NCBI RefSeq assembly: GCF_003384725.1
Contig: NZ_QNVV01000008.1
Span: 124,001-188,000 of the forward strand
Source: Chryseobacterium pennipullorum
GTDB lineage: Bacteria; Bacteroidota; Bacteroidia; Flavobacteriales; Weeksellaceae
Direction: 5' to 3'
Length of the DNA: 64,000 nt
Made by a program: the position numbers and the translations under genes
Notes under the pieces: model-generated
Databases searched by the model: none
Told to the model about the DNA's origin: nothing
Seen by the model: the letters and a program-made list of their open reading frames with translations, nothing else
Shown here: positions 53,319 to 62,420 of the stretch, one piece after another
How the letters are laid out: each line of letters opens with the position of its first letter
Position numbering within the stretch: the stretch's first letter is position 1

Positions 53319-56120
53319 ATGACATTACATGAAGCTATAGTTAGAATTTTAAAAGAAAATGGACGTCCAATGTCTGCTGATGATATTGCATTAGCAATTA
53401 ATTCAAACAGATACTATGAACGAAATGATAGAGAACCACTTAATAGTAATCAAATCAATATTCGTGTTAAAAATTATCCTTCCTTATTCGAAAACATAAA
53501 TGGAATAATTATTTTATCAGATGATTACCATTGGAAAAATATCATTACAAGCTATTTATATCTCAAAGAAATACTAAGAGGAATTTTCTCTGAATCTCAA
53601 ATTCAATTTATCATTGCTGTTTTATTTTTTTATAAAAGATTGATTGATATTAATGAGCGACCGGGTAGAGGATATCCATTTAATTTTATAGATTTAGAAC
53701 CTTCTATAAATCATTTTATAGACGGAGGAAAAGAATGGATAGCATCTCTAAAAGAGATAGATCATCTGTCAATTGCTCCAGATCGAATTTTCACAGATCT
53801 TGCAGAGGATATCCTCAAATTAGATTCAACAAAAAGAGAAGCTATTAGGAGAGTGATTTTACAAGTAAACACTTCATCATTTTCAGATTTTGAATTTGGA
53901 AATATATATGAATATTTACTTTATTTAAGCTCTAGAGAACATTTTAATTATGAAAACTCAACACCTGAATCAATCAGAATTCTTATTTCTAAATTACTTA
54001 GACTATCCGATGGAGATTCAGTATACGATCCAGTTTCTGGACTAGGAGGACTACTTACTAAGGCATATAATTTAAACAGAAATATACGCATTAAAGGTTC
54101 GGAAATTAATAAACGTATTGCACAGCTTGGCAATATGAACATCATGATGTATGGCGGAGATTATCTATCTTCTATCGTTGCTGAAGATTGCTTTTCTGAA
54201 ATAAATAATGAGAATAAATATGAATATATCATTGGTGATTTACCTATAAAAGGTATAACAAATTCTTACGAACATTTTATGCTTTATAATCAATATAATG
54301 TTCAGCCCGCAAAATCAGGAAAAAGTTTTAACTCCTTGGTTCTCTTTAGCTATTATAAGCTTTCTGCTGCTGGCAAAGCAATCGTAACAGTTTCTGATAG
54401 TTTTTTAACAAAAAGAGGAAAAGAAAAAGAAATAAGAAAAATACTAATAGATGATGATGTAGTAGAGGCAATCATAAGCTTACCACGTGGGACATTTAGG
54501 CCATATACTGAAGCCAAAGCATCAATTTTAATAATAAATAAAGACAAACCTTATTATTTGAAAAATAAGGTGAAGTTTATTAAAATATCTGCTATAGAAG
54601 AAACTAAGAAATATCTACTACTTGATAATGAAAGAATAGTTCGCGAATATTTTAGTGAAACTTCGAGTCCTAAATTTACTCAGATTATAGATATTGAGGA
54701 CCTAGACAGTGAATTAAGCCTATCGGCGGAAAAATATGACATTGAATTTTCAATAATAAATTCAATGCTGAAAGATGGAACCGGTAAACAATTAAAAGAT
54801 ATTGCGCGTATAGTTTCTGGTAAACAACCATCTAAGCAAGAATTAGTAGCTAGCGGTGACTTACCAATAATTAAAATTGAAAATTTATCAAAAGATATAC
54901 TAGATATTAATCTTAATGTAAATTATTCTGACTTAGATATTGTCTGGACCGAAAAAAAGTTTTCAGCTTCAGTGATTGATCGGGAGTCTATTCTTATAGC
55001 TAAAATCGGCGATAATTTAAAACCGACAATATTTAAGCCTAACGAATTATTACCAAAAATTTTAATTCATAGCGGAGTATTTGCTTTAATGCCACTAGAA
55101 AATGTGGATATCGACTTAAATTACTTGTACTATCAACTGAATTCAATATTTATTGATAATCAAATCAGCTCACGAAGAGTAGGATCGCCGATACCATACT
55201 TAAATAAAACGGATATTGAAAAAGTTATTATACCTTATGATACCTTAGAAGTACAAGCAAAATTCATTAATACTCAAAAAATTAATTTAATTGCTGAAGA
55301 AAACAGAAGATTCGAAGAAAGAAAAAAAGCTTTAGGTTATGAGGAGGAAATTAAAGATACTGAAAGCACTATAATAAAGGCTCTAACTCATCAATTAAAT
55401 CCAAAATTTCTTGCTCTTTCGAACCTTACAAAAAGGATTGAACTAATTGTTAAGAACAACAAATTAGGAGAAATAAAAGAGTATAATGAAATACAAAATA
55501 TCGACCCTGACTTACTTGATCTTATTACAGAAGCTGAGAATAATAGTCTATCTGAGTTAATATTGACATTTGTAAATGATTCGGAATACTTAGCTGAAAC
55601 GATTGATAATGTTGATAAAGCATTAAATATGGCCATTTCTCCAGACGCATTTGAAAAAGTAGATATAAAAGAGTTCTTAAACGAGTATGTTAAGCAAAAA
55701 AAAGTAATTATTGGAGAAGCTTACAAAATAGTTGTAAAAGGAAATTCTATTATTACTTATATTGATAAATCTTTTTTTAAAGAAGCGCTGGATAGCTTGT
55801 TAATTAATGCGGAAAAGCATGGTTTTATTAATAAAAACAATAAATCATATCAGATTCTTTTTAACATTAAAGAAAATTCAAATACTAACACTCTAATTAT
55901 TGAATATTCAAACAATGGAGAGAGATTTAAATTAACTCAAAAAGATTTTGTAACTCCATTTGTAAAAGGTAATAAAAGTGGTGGATTTGGAATTGGAGGT
56001 AATTTGATTAGTAAAGTGATTGAGGGTCATGATGGAGCTATAAAAATTGATGAGAAATACAAAAACGGATTTTTTTTAACCATAGAAATACCAATAAAAA
56101 ACAACGAAGAATATGAATAA
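53319..56120 (+). CDS. HARE-HTH / HsdM-like / HsdS-like / GHKL histidine-kinase fusion
   Basis: A 933-residue fusion. (1) HARE-HTH winged helix, residues 1-66. (2) HsdM-like Rossmann methyltransferase, about 150-470: motif I is VYDPVSGLGG (235-244), but the motif IV position reads GDLPIKG (306-312) instead of NPPF/Y, so methylation is doubtful. (3) HsdS-like target-recognition domain, about 488-645, then a coiled coil. (4) Kinase part with an H-box-like LTHQLNPKF (H691), N-box LLINAEKHGF (N830), G1 EYSNNG and G2 GGFGIGG (888-894). It probably recognises specific DNA and passes a phosphoryl group to the response regulator that starts inside its last codons. Confidence 0.82.
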   Translation: MTLHEAIVRILKENGRPMSADDIALAINSNRYYERNDREPLNSNQINIRVKNYPSLFENINGIIILSDDYHWKNIITSYLYLKEILRGIFSESQIQFIIAVLFFYKRLIDINERPGRGYPFNFIDLEPSINHFIDGGKEWIASLKEIDHLSIAPDRIFTDLAEDILKLDSTKREAIRRVILQVNTSSFSDFEFGNIYEYLLYLSSREHFNYENSTPESIRILISKLLRLSDGDSVYDPVSGLGGLLTKAYNLNRNIRIKGSEINKRIAQLGNMNIMMYGGDYLSSIVAEDCFSEINNENKYEYIIGDLPIKGITNSYEHFMLYNQYNVQPAKSGKSFNSLVLFSYYKLSAAGKAIVTVSDSFLTKRGKEKEIRKILIDDDVVEAIISLPRGTFRPYTEAKASILIINKDKPYYLKNKVKFIKISAIEETKKYLLLDNERIVREYFSETSSPKFTQIIDIEDLDSELSLSAEKYDIEFSIINSMLKDGTGKQLKDIARIVSGKQPSKQELVASGDLPIIKIENLSKDILDINLNVNYSDLDIVWTEKKFSASVIDRESILIAKIGDNLKPTIFKPNELLPKILIHSGVFALMPLENVDIDLNYLYYQLNSIFIDNQISSRRVGSPIPYLNKTDIEKVIIPYDTLEVQAKFINTQKINLIAEENRRFEERKKALGYEEEIKDTESTIIKALTHQLNPKFLALSNLTKRIELIVKNNKLGEIKEYNEIQNIDPDLLDLITEAENNSLSELILTFVNDSEYLAETIDNVDKALNMAISPDAFEKVDIKEFLNEYVKQKKVIIGEAYKIVVKGNSIITYIDKSFFKEALDSLLINAEKHGFINKNNKSYQILFNIKENSNTNTLIIEYSNNGERFKLTQKDFVTPFVKGNKSGGFGIGGNLISKVIEGHDGAIKIDEKYKNGFFLTIEIPIKNNEEYE

Positions 56121-56985
56121 CATAATTCTAATTGACGATGATCCAAATTTTTGCACAAGTTTTGTAAACATGGCAAAAACCAGAGGGATAAATGTTGCTA
56201 CAGGAAACAATTTTAATGACCTACAAGAGCTTTTACCCTCACAAGCTCACAAATTTGCTGCCGTAGTTCTAGACATTAAGGGCATAATCGATGAAAATCA
56301 AGCAATTGAAGATTCTTCCTTTATTCCGGTTGCTTTACAATACTTAGACATTTCTATTCCTGGATTCAAAAGATTCTTGTTTACAGGTGATAAGTCAGAA
56401 TACGATAAATTTAAGAGTTTATTTAAGAAAGAAGCTGTTTTTATTAAAAAACCGACTGATCAAGAAGCATTACTTGATCAACTCGAAATTTGCATACAAA
56501 ATTTTGATCAATTTAAATTCAGAAGAGAGAACATCGCAGTTTTTGAAGCGTTTGAAAACAATAAATTACCTGCCGCTAAAGAAATCAAGATGCTAAATAT
56601 TTTAAAAAACTATAATGAAAGTAATCCTGTAAATTTTACTGGACTTATAGGAGATATTAGAGAGATACATGAGGAAGTTTACAAATCGCTAAATAGCAGG
56701 AATAAAAATATAGTCCCTAACAGATTTGTGAATTCAAATGGTTCTCCATCTTTTACTGCTAATTTTTACAAACATCTTCTTGGCAATCCCGTACGTCCTA
56801 CATTCGTACCAACCTCAATAGTTTACCAAGATAGTACGGTTCAGAGCCAAACTAAATTTATTCATAGTACATGCAGTGAATTTTTACATGGTAGTTCTAG
56901 TACAGGATATAGTATTTCTTCATATACACTAAAGAGCCTGATTAATAGTCTGATGGAAATAATTATATGGTCAAAACAATATTAG
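56113..56985 (+). CDS. Response regulator with receiver domain and unknown C-terminal output domain
   Basis: A 290-residue protein. The receiver has the acidic pair in IILIDDD (D8/D9), the phosphoacceptor D54 in VVLDIKG, T91 in FTGDK and K112/K113 in FIKKP. A short insertion follows D54 (about residues 58-68). The C-terminal half (130-290) is not an HTH; it is helical and ends LINSLMEIIIWSKQY, a pattern also seen at the ends of some abortive-infection type proteins, so an effector output is possible. It overlaps the kinase fusion by 8 bp and is its obvious partner. Confidence 0.78.
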   Translation: MNNIILIDDDPNFCTSFVNMAKTRGINVATGNNFNDLQELLPSQAHKFAAVVLDIKGIIDENQAIEDSSFIPVALQYLDISIPGFKRFLFTGDKSEYDKFKSLFKKEAVFIKKPTDQEALLDQLEICIQNFDQFKFRRENIAVFEAFENNKLPAAKEIKMLNILKNYNESNPVNFTGLIGDIREIHEEVYKSLNSRNKNIVPNRFVNSNGSPSFTANFYKHLLGNPVRPTFVPTSIVYQDSTVQSQTKFIHSTCSEFLHGSSSTGYSISSYTLKSLINSLMEIIIWSKQY

Positions 56986-56990
56986 AAAAT

Positions 56991-57036
56991 ATTAAGTATC
57001 ACTTTTTAACAATTTAAATAAAAAGTGGTACTTAAT
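56991..57036 (+). terminator. Terminator of the HsdM-kinase operon
   Basis: A 17-bp stem with one mismatch (56991-57007 with 57020-57036; core CACTTTTT and AAAAAGTG) and a 12-base loop, just after the response-regulator stop. Confidence 0.7.
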
Positions 57037-57153
57037 TTATCAAATATTGTATTTAAAACAGTATAAAAATCTAAAATTACTTCTAACAAAAATATTGATA
57101 GAAATATAGAAAACATTCATTGTTGCAAGCTTAATTTTATAGAAAAGATATAA

Positions 57154-58689
57154 TTAAACTGCAAAATCATGTAAAATTTGTATAAAAATTCGAGCAAAAT
57201 GAAGTTGCTCATCACTTTCGATCTTTTTTGCTCCAAAATAATAAATCAACGTTGCCAAAACAATAGCACATAAAATACCAATCCATAAATTCGTGTACCA
57301 TCGAAGCTTAGATTTAATAAAGGCTACATCAGCTTTGTGCTCCTCATCATTATTAACGATTCTTTCAATATCTTCATCCGTCAGTAAATCAGTATATCTT
57401 TTTTTAAAATCCTCATAACTTTTTTTGAATCTTTTCTCCTGCTGTATTAATTCAGCTCTTGAAACAAGCATATATAGAAAGGTAACAACGATAAAAACAC
57501 CAGTAATCAGAGTACTATAAAGAATAAAATCTTCATTATTTTTTGGAGCAGCCAACACCTTAGTTACAATCAGCGAAGAAAAAAAGGTGACAAGCGCCAA
57601 TGCAGATTTTTGAAAACCACTTGCAAAATTATCAGTTATTGTTACTACTCGCTTACTGTAGTCCAGCAACTGATCCGACATTTTATTTCTTACCTCAATA
57701 TATTGTTTTATATTTTGTTTCTCATAAATTTTGAAACTTGATTTCAGCGATTCGAATACATTCCCTTTAAGCTCAAGCAATGCATTATCTTTAAGATGAA
57801 GAGAAATAATATTACGCGCCAAACCAATTTTATCTACAATATTTCCACCTACATAAATCCATTGGTAAATATTGTAGAAATCTTCTAAGTTTTTGGTACT
57901 AATATCCTCAATCTTCTCGGTATGACTTATAGATTTATATCCATTTAGTTTATAATAGAATACATTGCCTGCAAGATCAGTAATATCGAAGATAGCAGAA
58001 ATAACCAAAACTTTGGCAACTTTTTCAATGTGCTCCTTAACACTCTGTTTCAATGATCCATCTCCTTCGAAAATAAAATCTTCAGGCAAGACCTTTAGCT
58101 TTCCAAAAAATGACGAGTGGTTATTAGCAATGATGTTGTTAAATCGTTTTTCTCTGCCTTCGAATTCCTCAATTTGTGGATCATATGAAGTAGCGATGGT
58201 AATTTTATCACTGCTTAGAGTTCCCACAAAATCTCTGATAACAATATTTATTTTTGAATTGTGATCAAAAAAATCACTAGAAAAAAAACTTGCCAAACCA
58301 TATGTATCAAATGATTGAATATAGTTAAAGAAACAGTCTCTGGAGTAAAAGTAAAAATTGTTTTTGTCGTTTTCTTTATAAATATTTATTTTCAGATTTA
58401 CAATCTCACCTTCCTCGTGTCCTGAAAAAAGTATTTTTACATTTTCTAAATCTGACGTAAAGTCAACATCTTTAGTAATAGCTATAGCTTCTCCATCATC
58501 AATAGAAAAGAAAATCTCACATTTATCTTCGGCTCTAATTCTGTTAAAAAAGTATCTAAAATTTTCTTCCTTTGGCAAGTTGATACTTGAAAACTCATAC
58601 TCCAATTCTAAAGTTTTGAAGTTCTCACTCTCAGATACAATAGCTGAAGGATTACCAAATAATTCTATGAAATTCTTATAGCTCATCAT
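57154..58689 (-). CDS. Large membrane protein, partner of an NdpA-like gene
   Basis: A 511-residue protein. The first 340 residues are soluble, mixed alpha/beta and of no known family. Then come two close hydrophobic segments (about 355-375 and 392-412), a cytoplasmic helical stretch and one more segment near 470-487 (LWIGILCAIVLATLIYYFG). Predicted topology: soluble sensor or effector domain with three C-terminal membrane helices. It overlaps the upstream NdpA-like gene by 4 bp, so both act together. The soluble-plus-membrane arrangement resembles two-gene defence systems, but the protein does not match any I know. Confidence 0.6.
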   Translation of the reverse strand: MMSYKNFIELFGNPSAIVSESENFKTLELEYEFSSINLPKEENFRYFFNRIRAEDKCEIFFSIDDGEAIAITKDVDFTSDLENVKILFSGHEEGEIVNLKINIYKENDKNNFYFYSRDCFFNYIQSFDTYGLASFFSSDFFDHNSKINIVIRDFVGTLSSDKITIATSYDPQIEEFEGREKRFNNIIANNHSSFFGKLKVLPEDFIFEGDGSLKQSVKEHIEKVAKVLVISAIFDITDLAGNVFYYKLNGYKSISHTEKIEDISTKNLEDFYNIYQWIYVGGNIVDKIGLARNIISLHLKDNALLELKGNVFESLKSSFKIYEKQNIKQYIEVRNKMSDQLLDYSKRVVTITDNFASGFQKSALALVTFFSSLIVTKVLAAPKNNEDFILYSTLITGVFIVVTFLYMLVSRAELIQQEKRFKKSYEDFKKRYTDLLTDEDIERIVNNDEEHKADVAFIKSKLRWYTNLWIGILCAIVLATLIYYFGAKKIESDEQLHFARIFIQILHDFAV

Positions 58690-59747
58690 GAAGGTTTTTT
58701 AAATTCTTCATAGCCTTTAGACGTTTTTATAAAAATTCCTTTCTCTTGATTACCATTCACAAAGCCTTCAATAGTTCCGGAATGCACTTCTCCTTTAAGC
58801 ACAAGATCTATGTTTTCCTCAAGCTTAATCGTTGATTTAACCTTTGCGGTTATTGCTTTTCTAACTAGACTAAATCGAGTATCAAAGTTCTGTTTTCTTG
58901 GCAGCTCCCGTATTGTATCTTTAAACTTATTTAGGTCCAGATCTTCAAACTCAGGAGTATAGCGATTGAAACATTTTTCAATATAATCGTCAATATCAAA
59001 CTCATCATTTGATCGAAAATAGTGGATTGTAGTACTTCTAAGATTCCAGTAATCAGGATTAGATTCTTTTTTGATCTTTGTCAAAACTTTTGAATCGATC
59101 ATTGTAAAGGCTCTTTTGGTATTTTCCTCATCATCATACTTCTTTGATAACTCCAAAAATCCATCCCACCAATACCTAGGAATGGTATCATTAATATCAT
59201 TTATTAATATGTCTGTAATTTCATGAGATTCATCAAAAACAATTTGGGCTGATTTAAAGATCTTTTTCTTGATAGGAAAACCATCTTGCTGTGTAAAAGT
59301 TGTTCTTTCAATGTAAGACAGGGTTTCCGCTTTACAAATAATAATTTTTTCTGTTCCCCGGTCAGTTATATGAGAAATAATCAATAATCCTTCATGTAAT
59401 TGTTTCCCCAATTTTGCGATCTGTTCTTGAGCATCAATTTCAACTCTCAACAGTCTTTCTGCAATAACTTTGACCTCCACAAATTCTTGAGTTCCGTCCA
59501 AGATTCCATTAATAATACTTAAAACTTCAGTATGCTCACTATTAACGACAAACTGACGACCATCTTGAGTCGAGACTTCATGTACGATTCCGTGTACGAA
59601 GCGTAAATAATCTTCATCACTTTCTGCAACCTCTAACTGTGAAAGTTCTTTTTTCTCAATATCTAAAATAAACGCTGAAGTATTGTGAATTTGAAGATCA
59701 CGTTCTGGAATATGTTCTTCTTCCGATGAATTATTACTTTCTATCAT
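58686..59747 (-). CDS. NA37/NdpA-like nucleoid-associated protein (tentative)
   Basis: A 353-residue soluble protein. The segment GLLIISHITDRGTEKIIICKAETLSYI and the following YWWDGFLELSKKYDD region recall the NA37 (NdpA/YejK) family of nucleoid-associated proteins, which bind DNA. The acidic N-terminal 30 residues are disordered-like. It precedes and overlaps the membrane protein gene by 4 bp. A DNA-binding sensor that signals to a membrane effector would fit a defence pair. Family match is by eye and uncertain. Confidence 0.5.
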   Translation of the reverse strand: MIESNNSSEEEHIPERDLQIHNTSAFILDIEKKELSQLEVAESDEDYLRFVHGIVHEVSTQDGRQFVVNSEHTEVLSIINGILDGTQEFVEVKVIAERLLRVEIDAQEQIAKLGKQLHEGLLIISHITDRGTEKIIICKAETLSYIERTTFTQQDGFPIKKKIFKSAQIVFDESHEITDILINDINDTIPRYWWDGFLELSKKYDDEENTKRAFTMIDSKVLTKIKKESNPDYWNLRSTTIHYFRSNDEFDIDDYIEKCFNRYTPEFEDLDLNKFKDTIRELPRKQNFDTRFSLVRKAITAKVKSTIKLEENIDLVLKGEVHSGTIEGFVNGNQEKGIFIKTSKGYEEFKKPS

Positions 59748-59953
59748 ATGACTTTAGTTTTTAGAGGGTTATTAGTTTATATTATTACAAAGTTTTAAGA
59801 TAATTCAAATATATCAAAAATACATTTGTGAAAAATATGGATTCCCGTAAATATAAAATTAACAAATAATTGTCTTTGAAATTCAGCATATAGTATTTAA
59901 AGAAATGATAAATTCAAAACTTTCCTTCTGTTTTTTCATATTCTAAAACAAGA

Positions 59954-59983
59954 TTGCATTATTAATAGAAATTACTATTTTTG
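59954..59983 (+). promoter_or_regulatory. Promoter of the AcrVA2-like gene
   Basis: TTG at 59954-59956, 19-bp spacer, then TATTTTTG (59976-59983), a full match to the Bacteroidetes TTG-N17-23-TAnnTTTG consensus, 46 bp upstream of ATG 60030. Confidence 0.7.
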
Positions 59984-60029
59984 GTTTATATAGAAAATGA
60001 CTTAAAGTTGATCAAAAAAGGAAAAAAAT

Positions 60030-60911
60030 ATGGATAAGGGAAAAAAAACAGGATACAGTGTCCCTCTAAAATATTATTGGGACGAGCTTTATCGAAAAAC
60101 AAAAAAACTGTACCCTAAATTTTCGAATGACAATATTTTTGCATTATTGAGATACAACATTTTAAACTCTGCTTCTACGGTAGACCAAGACATACAAAGT
60201 AAAGATTTAATAGTATCCGGTTTAGAACTATGGAGAGAAGATTCCAAAGGGGAACTACTGCATATTTTCTTCTTAGAAAAGTATTTACAAGATTTTCTTG
60301 AAAGTACTCCCCTTTCAGATTTAGATGGAATTAGAAAGTATCTTTATGATAATGGTGAAAAAAGGGAAATCATCTATACCAAAGTGAAGACTAAGGCAAA
60401 CTGCGTTAATTATTCATTTGGTTTACATATACCAAATGAGAAAAATGGTTTTGCTTTTGCGCTGAGCTTATTTGATGATAATACTTTAGAATTGTATTTT
60501 TCTCATGGAATAAACAACGGACGTTTGTCAGACAAATTCTATGCTGATCTAAATAAAAAGCAGGATGTACAATCTATTACATTGTCTAGGATGTTCAGAC
60601 TTGCAGTCAATACGATTGCCTATATGAAGTGTTTTCCAGAATGCATTACAGATGGTGTTCCAAAAATTTCTTATCCCAGAGGTGAAGATAGATCAGATAA
60701 AAATGTAATTTTCAAAATATCAGAAAATATTTGTGATCTTAACGAAGCTCAAATTTCTAAAATTCCTCATTTCAGAAAAGGATACTTTAGGCTATTGAAA
60801 TCAGATTATTACACCCACAAAAAAGGACAACTGATTTATGTTACCGAGACTATGGTTAAAGGCAAAGCCAAAACTGTTGCAAAATCAGATAATCTTGAAA
60901 AGTTTAATTAA
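60030..60911 (+). CDS. AcrVA2-like domain protein (tentative)
   Basis: A 293-residue soluble protein. Two parts resemble the AcrVA2-like family: the mid-segment RLAVNTIAYMKCFPECITDG followed by VPKI, and a C-terminal HFRKGYFRLL with IYVTETMVKGKAKTV. AcrVA2 of Moraxella is an anti-CRISPR that lowers Cas12a mRNA. Homologues are widespread in islands and phages and most have unknown roles, so anti-CRISPR activity cannot be assumed. It has its own consensus promoter. No CRISPR-cas genes are in the window. Confidence 0.5.
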   Translation: MDKGKKTGYSVPLKYYWDELYRKTKKLYPKFSNDNIFALLRYNILNSASTVDQDIQSKDLIVSGLELWREDSKGELLHIFFLEKYLQDFLESTPLSDLDGIRKYLYDNGEKREIIYTKVKTKANCVNYSFGLHIPNEKNGFAFALSLFDDNTLELYFSHGINNGRLSDKFYADLNKKQDVQSITLSRMFRLAVNTIAYMKCFPECITDGVPKISYPRGEDRSDKNVIFKISENICDLNEAQISKIPHFRKGYFRLLKSDYYTHKKGQLIYVTETMVKGKAKTVAKSDNLEKFN

Positions 60912-60952
60912 TGTAAGTATTAAAATACATTTATATAACCAAAAGAAAATTT

Positions 60953-62230
60953 TTATAAATTCAAACCTCGACGTATACCAAATTTCTTGTTTTTTAAATT
61001 TTCCCTCCACACATTCTTAAAAGAAAACTCAAACTTCCTCACCCTTTTATCAAATCTCAAATACCCCTGATATTTTTTCCCTTTCCTATCCACGAGCCCA
61101 TCAATATATGCTACCTCTCCTTTATTCAATTTCTCTACCTGCCACAATCTCAATTTTTTCCCTCTAAAAGTAGCCGGAACATCTTTTTTAAAACTAAGAT
61201 TTGAATCTAAATTCAAATTACTAATATTACGAGGAAATAAAAACTCAACATACCTTTTATCTGTATTAAACTGAACCGTTGCGTTAAAAAGTGTACCTCT
61301 CCTGGAAAGCATATTTTCAATATACAATGGCTTTCCCTCTTTTAGCGTCTTCTTCTGTAACTCATCCAGTGTCACCCCTTTTATCACCAAAGGAATTCTT
61401 ACCAAATCAGCTCTAAGCGGCACTAAGTCATTGGTCAGCTTATCTCTGCTAACCAAAGAAGGAATTACTTCTCCAGTTATGGGATGTATCAACTCCACCA
61501 CCCGTCCCATATTCCCAATTTCCAGTAATTTTTCTTGATCCTCTTGGCTGAACTGATGCCCAAAGAACGGTTTTGTGAAATTACATTCCTTCCTAATAGG
61601 ATGAATCCGAGTTTCAAGCTTTCCTACCTCATTAACCTTTAAAGACAAGCGCGCATCCAGTGTACTGACAACTGTTCCAAGGTCAATCTTCACTGGGATA
61701 AGCATTGATGTTTTATATCCCTTAAGCAAAGATTCCAATGCTCCCATACTTTCCAGCTTTTCTCTGGTCAATCCAATCTGAGACATCACTTTCCAATCCA
61801 CTTGCTCGACATCATATTGATAACGTTCTTTCTGAGTTCTAGCAATATATTCTTTCTGCGCCTCCACTTTATCTATAGAAACGGAGTATTCATTCAGTTT
61901 TTCTTTTTCATCATCAGAAGCGGTATCAATATAATGTTGTAAATCTTTTACAGTCTGCTCGGCTTCAAATTCAGTCACTTTAAAAAATGAAAACTCATCC
62001 GGATTTTTTAGCTGATGATAGAATGTACTGTATATCTCGAGAAAACGGTCATCTCCCCGATCAAAACGCAACCTATTTTTATAAGACTCCCTGGAGACAT
62101 CAACTATTAGCTCTCCATTCAAATCAACTCCTTGCACTATTCCAATGGTATTGGTTTGGTGGTGAAGAGCAAGTAGTGTATCCTGAACTTTAATTTTTTC
62201 AGTAGATTCCTTACCATTATTTGTTTTCAT
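60953..62230 (-). CDS. DUF4099/DUF3945 protein of Bacteroidetes mobile elements
   Basis: A 425-residue protein. After a helical N-terminus (to about 140), a DUF4099-like part (DWKVMSQIGLTREKLESMGALESLLKGYKT) and DUF3945-like repeats follow (KGVTLDELQKKTLKEGKPLYIEN and the similar VEKLNKGEVAYIDGLVDRKG). Proteins of this type are carried by Bacteroidetes conjugative transposons and their function is not known. No signal peptide. Its presence supports an integrated conjugative element as the source of the 42-64 kb island. Confidence 0.82.
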   Translation of the reverse strand: MKTNNGKESTEKIKVQDTLLALHHQTNTIGIVQGVDLNGELIVDVSRESYKNRLRFDRGDDRFLEIYSTFYHQLKNPDEFSFFKVTEFEAEQTVKDLQHYIDTASDDEKEKLNEYSVSIDKVEAQKEYIARTQKERYQYDVEQVDWKVMSQIGLTREKLESMGALESLLKGYKTSMLIPVKIDLGTVVSTLDARLSLKVNEVGKLETRIHPIRKECNFTKPFFGHQFSQEDQEKLLEIGNMGRVVELIHPITGEVIPSLVSRDKLTNDLVPLRADLVRIPLVIKGVTLDELQKKTLKEGKPLYIENMLSRRGTLFNATVQFNTDKRYVEFLFPRNISNLNLDSNLSFKKDVPATFRGKKLRLWQVEKLNKGEVAYIDGLVDRKGKKYQGYLRFDKRVRKFEFSFKNVWRENLKNKKFGIRRGLNL

Positions 62231-62420
62231 AACACTGTATCATTAGAAACTCAAACTAGGAAGTTCTTTAATAGCAATTGATTAAGTGATTGAAAGATGT
62301 ATAATTTGGCATTCAGGGGCGTAATTCTCTTTAAACTTCAATTCTTATCAATTTTATTTCTACATATTATGATATAGCTTTCTGTAAACTTTTGTAGATT
62401 TGAGATATTTAAAACTAACC

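Noticed and set aside
56113..56985. Detocs system response regulator
   Set aside because: Detocs also uses a kinase and receiver, but its kinase has TPR sensing and its effector regulator a nucleosidase; the HsdM/HsdS fusion and the C-terminal sequence here do not fit.
57154..59747. Kiwa defence system (KwaA/KwaB)
   Set aside because: Although it is a membrane/DNA-binding pair, KwaA is a small four-helix membrane protein, whereas this partner is 511 residues with a large soluble half, and the other resembles NA37 more than DUF4868.
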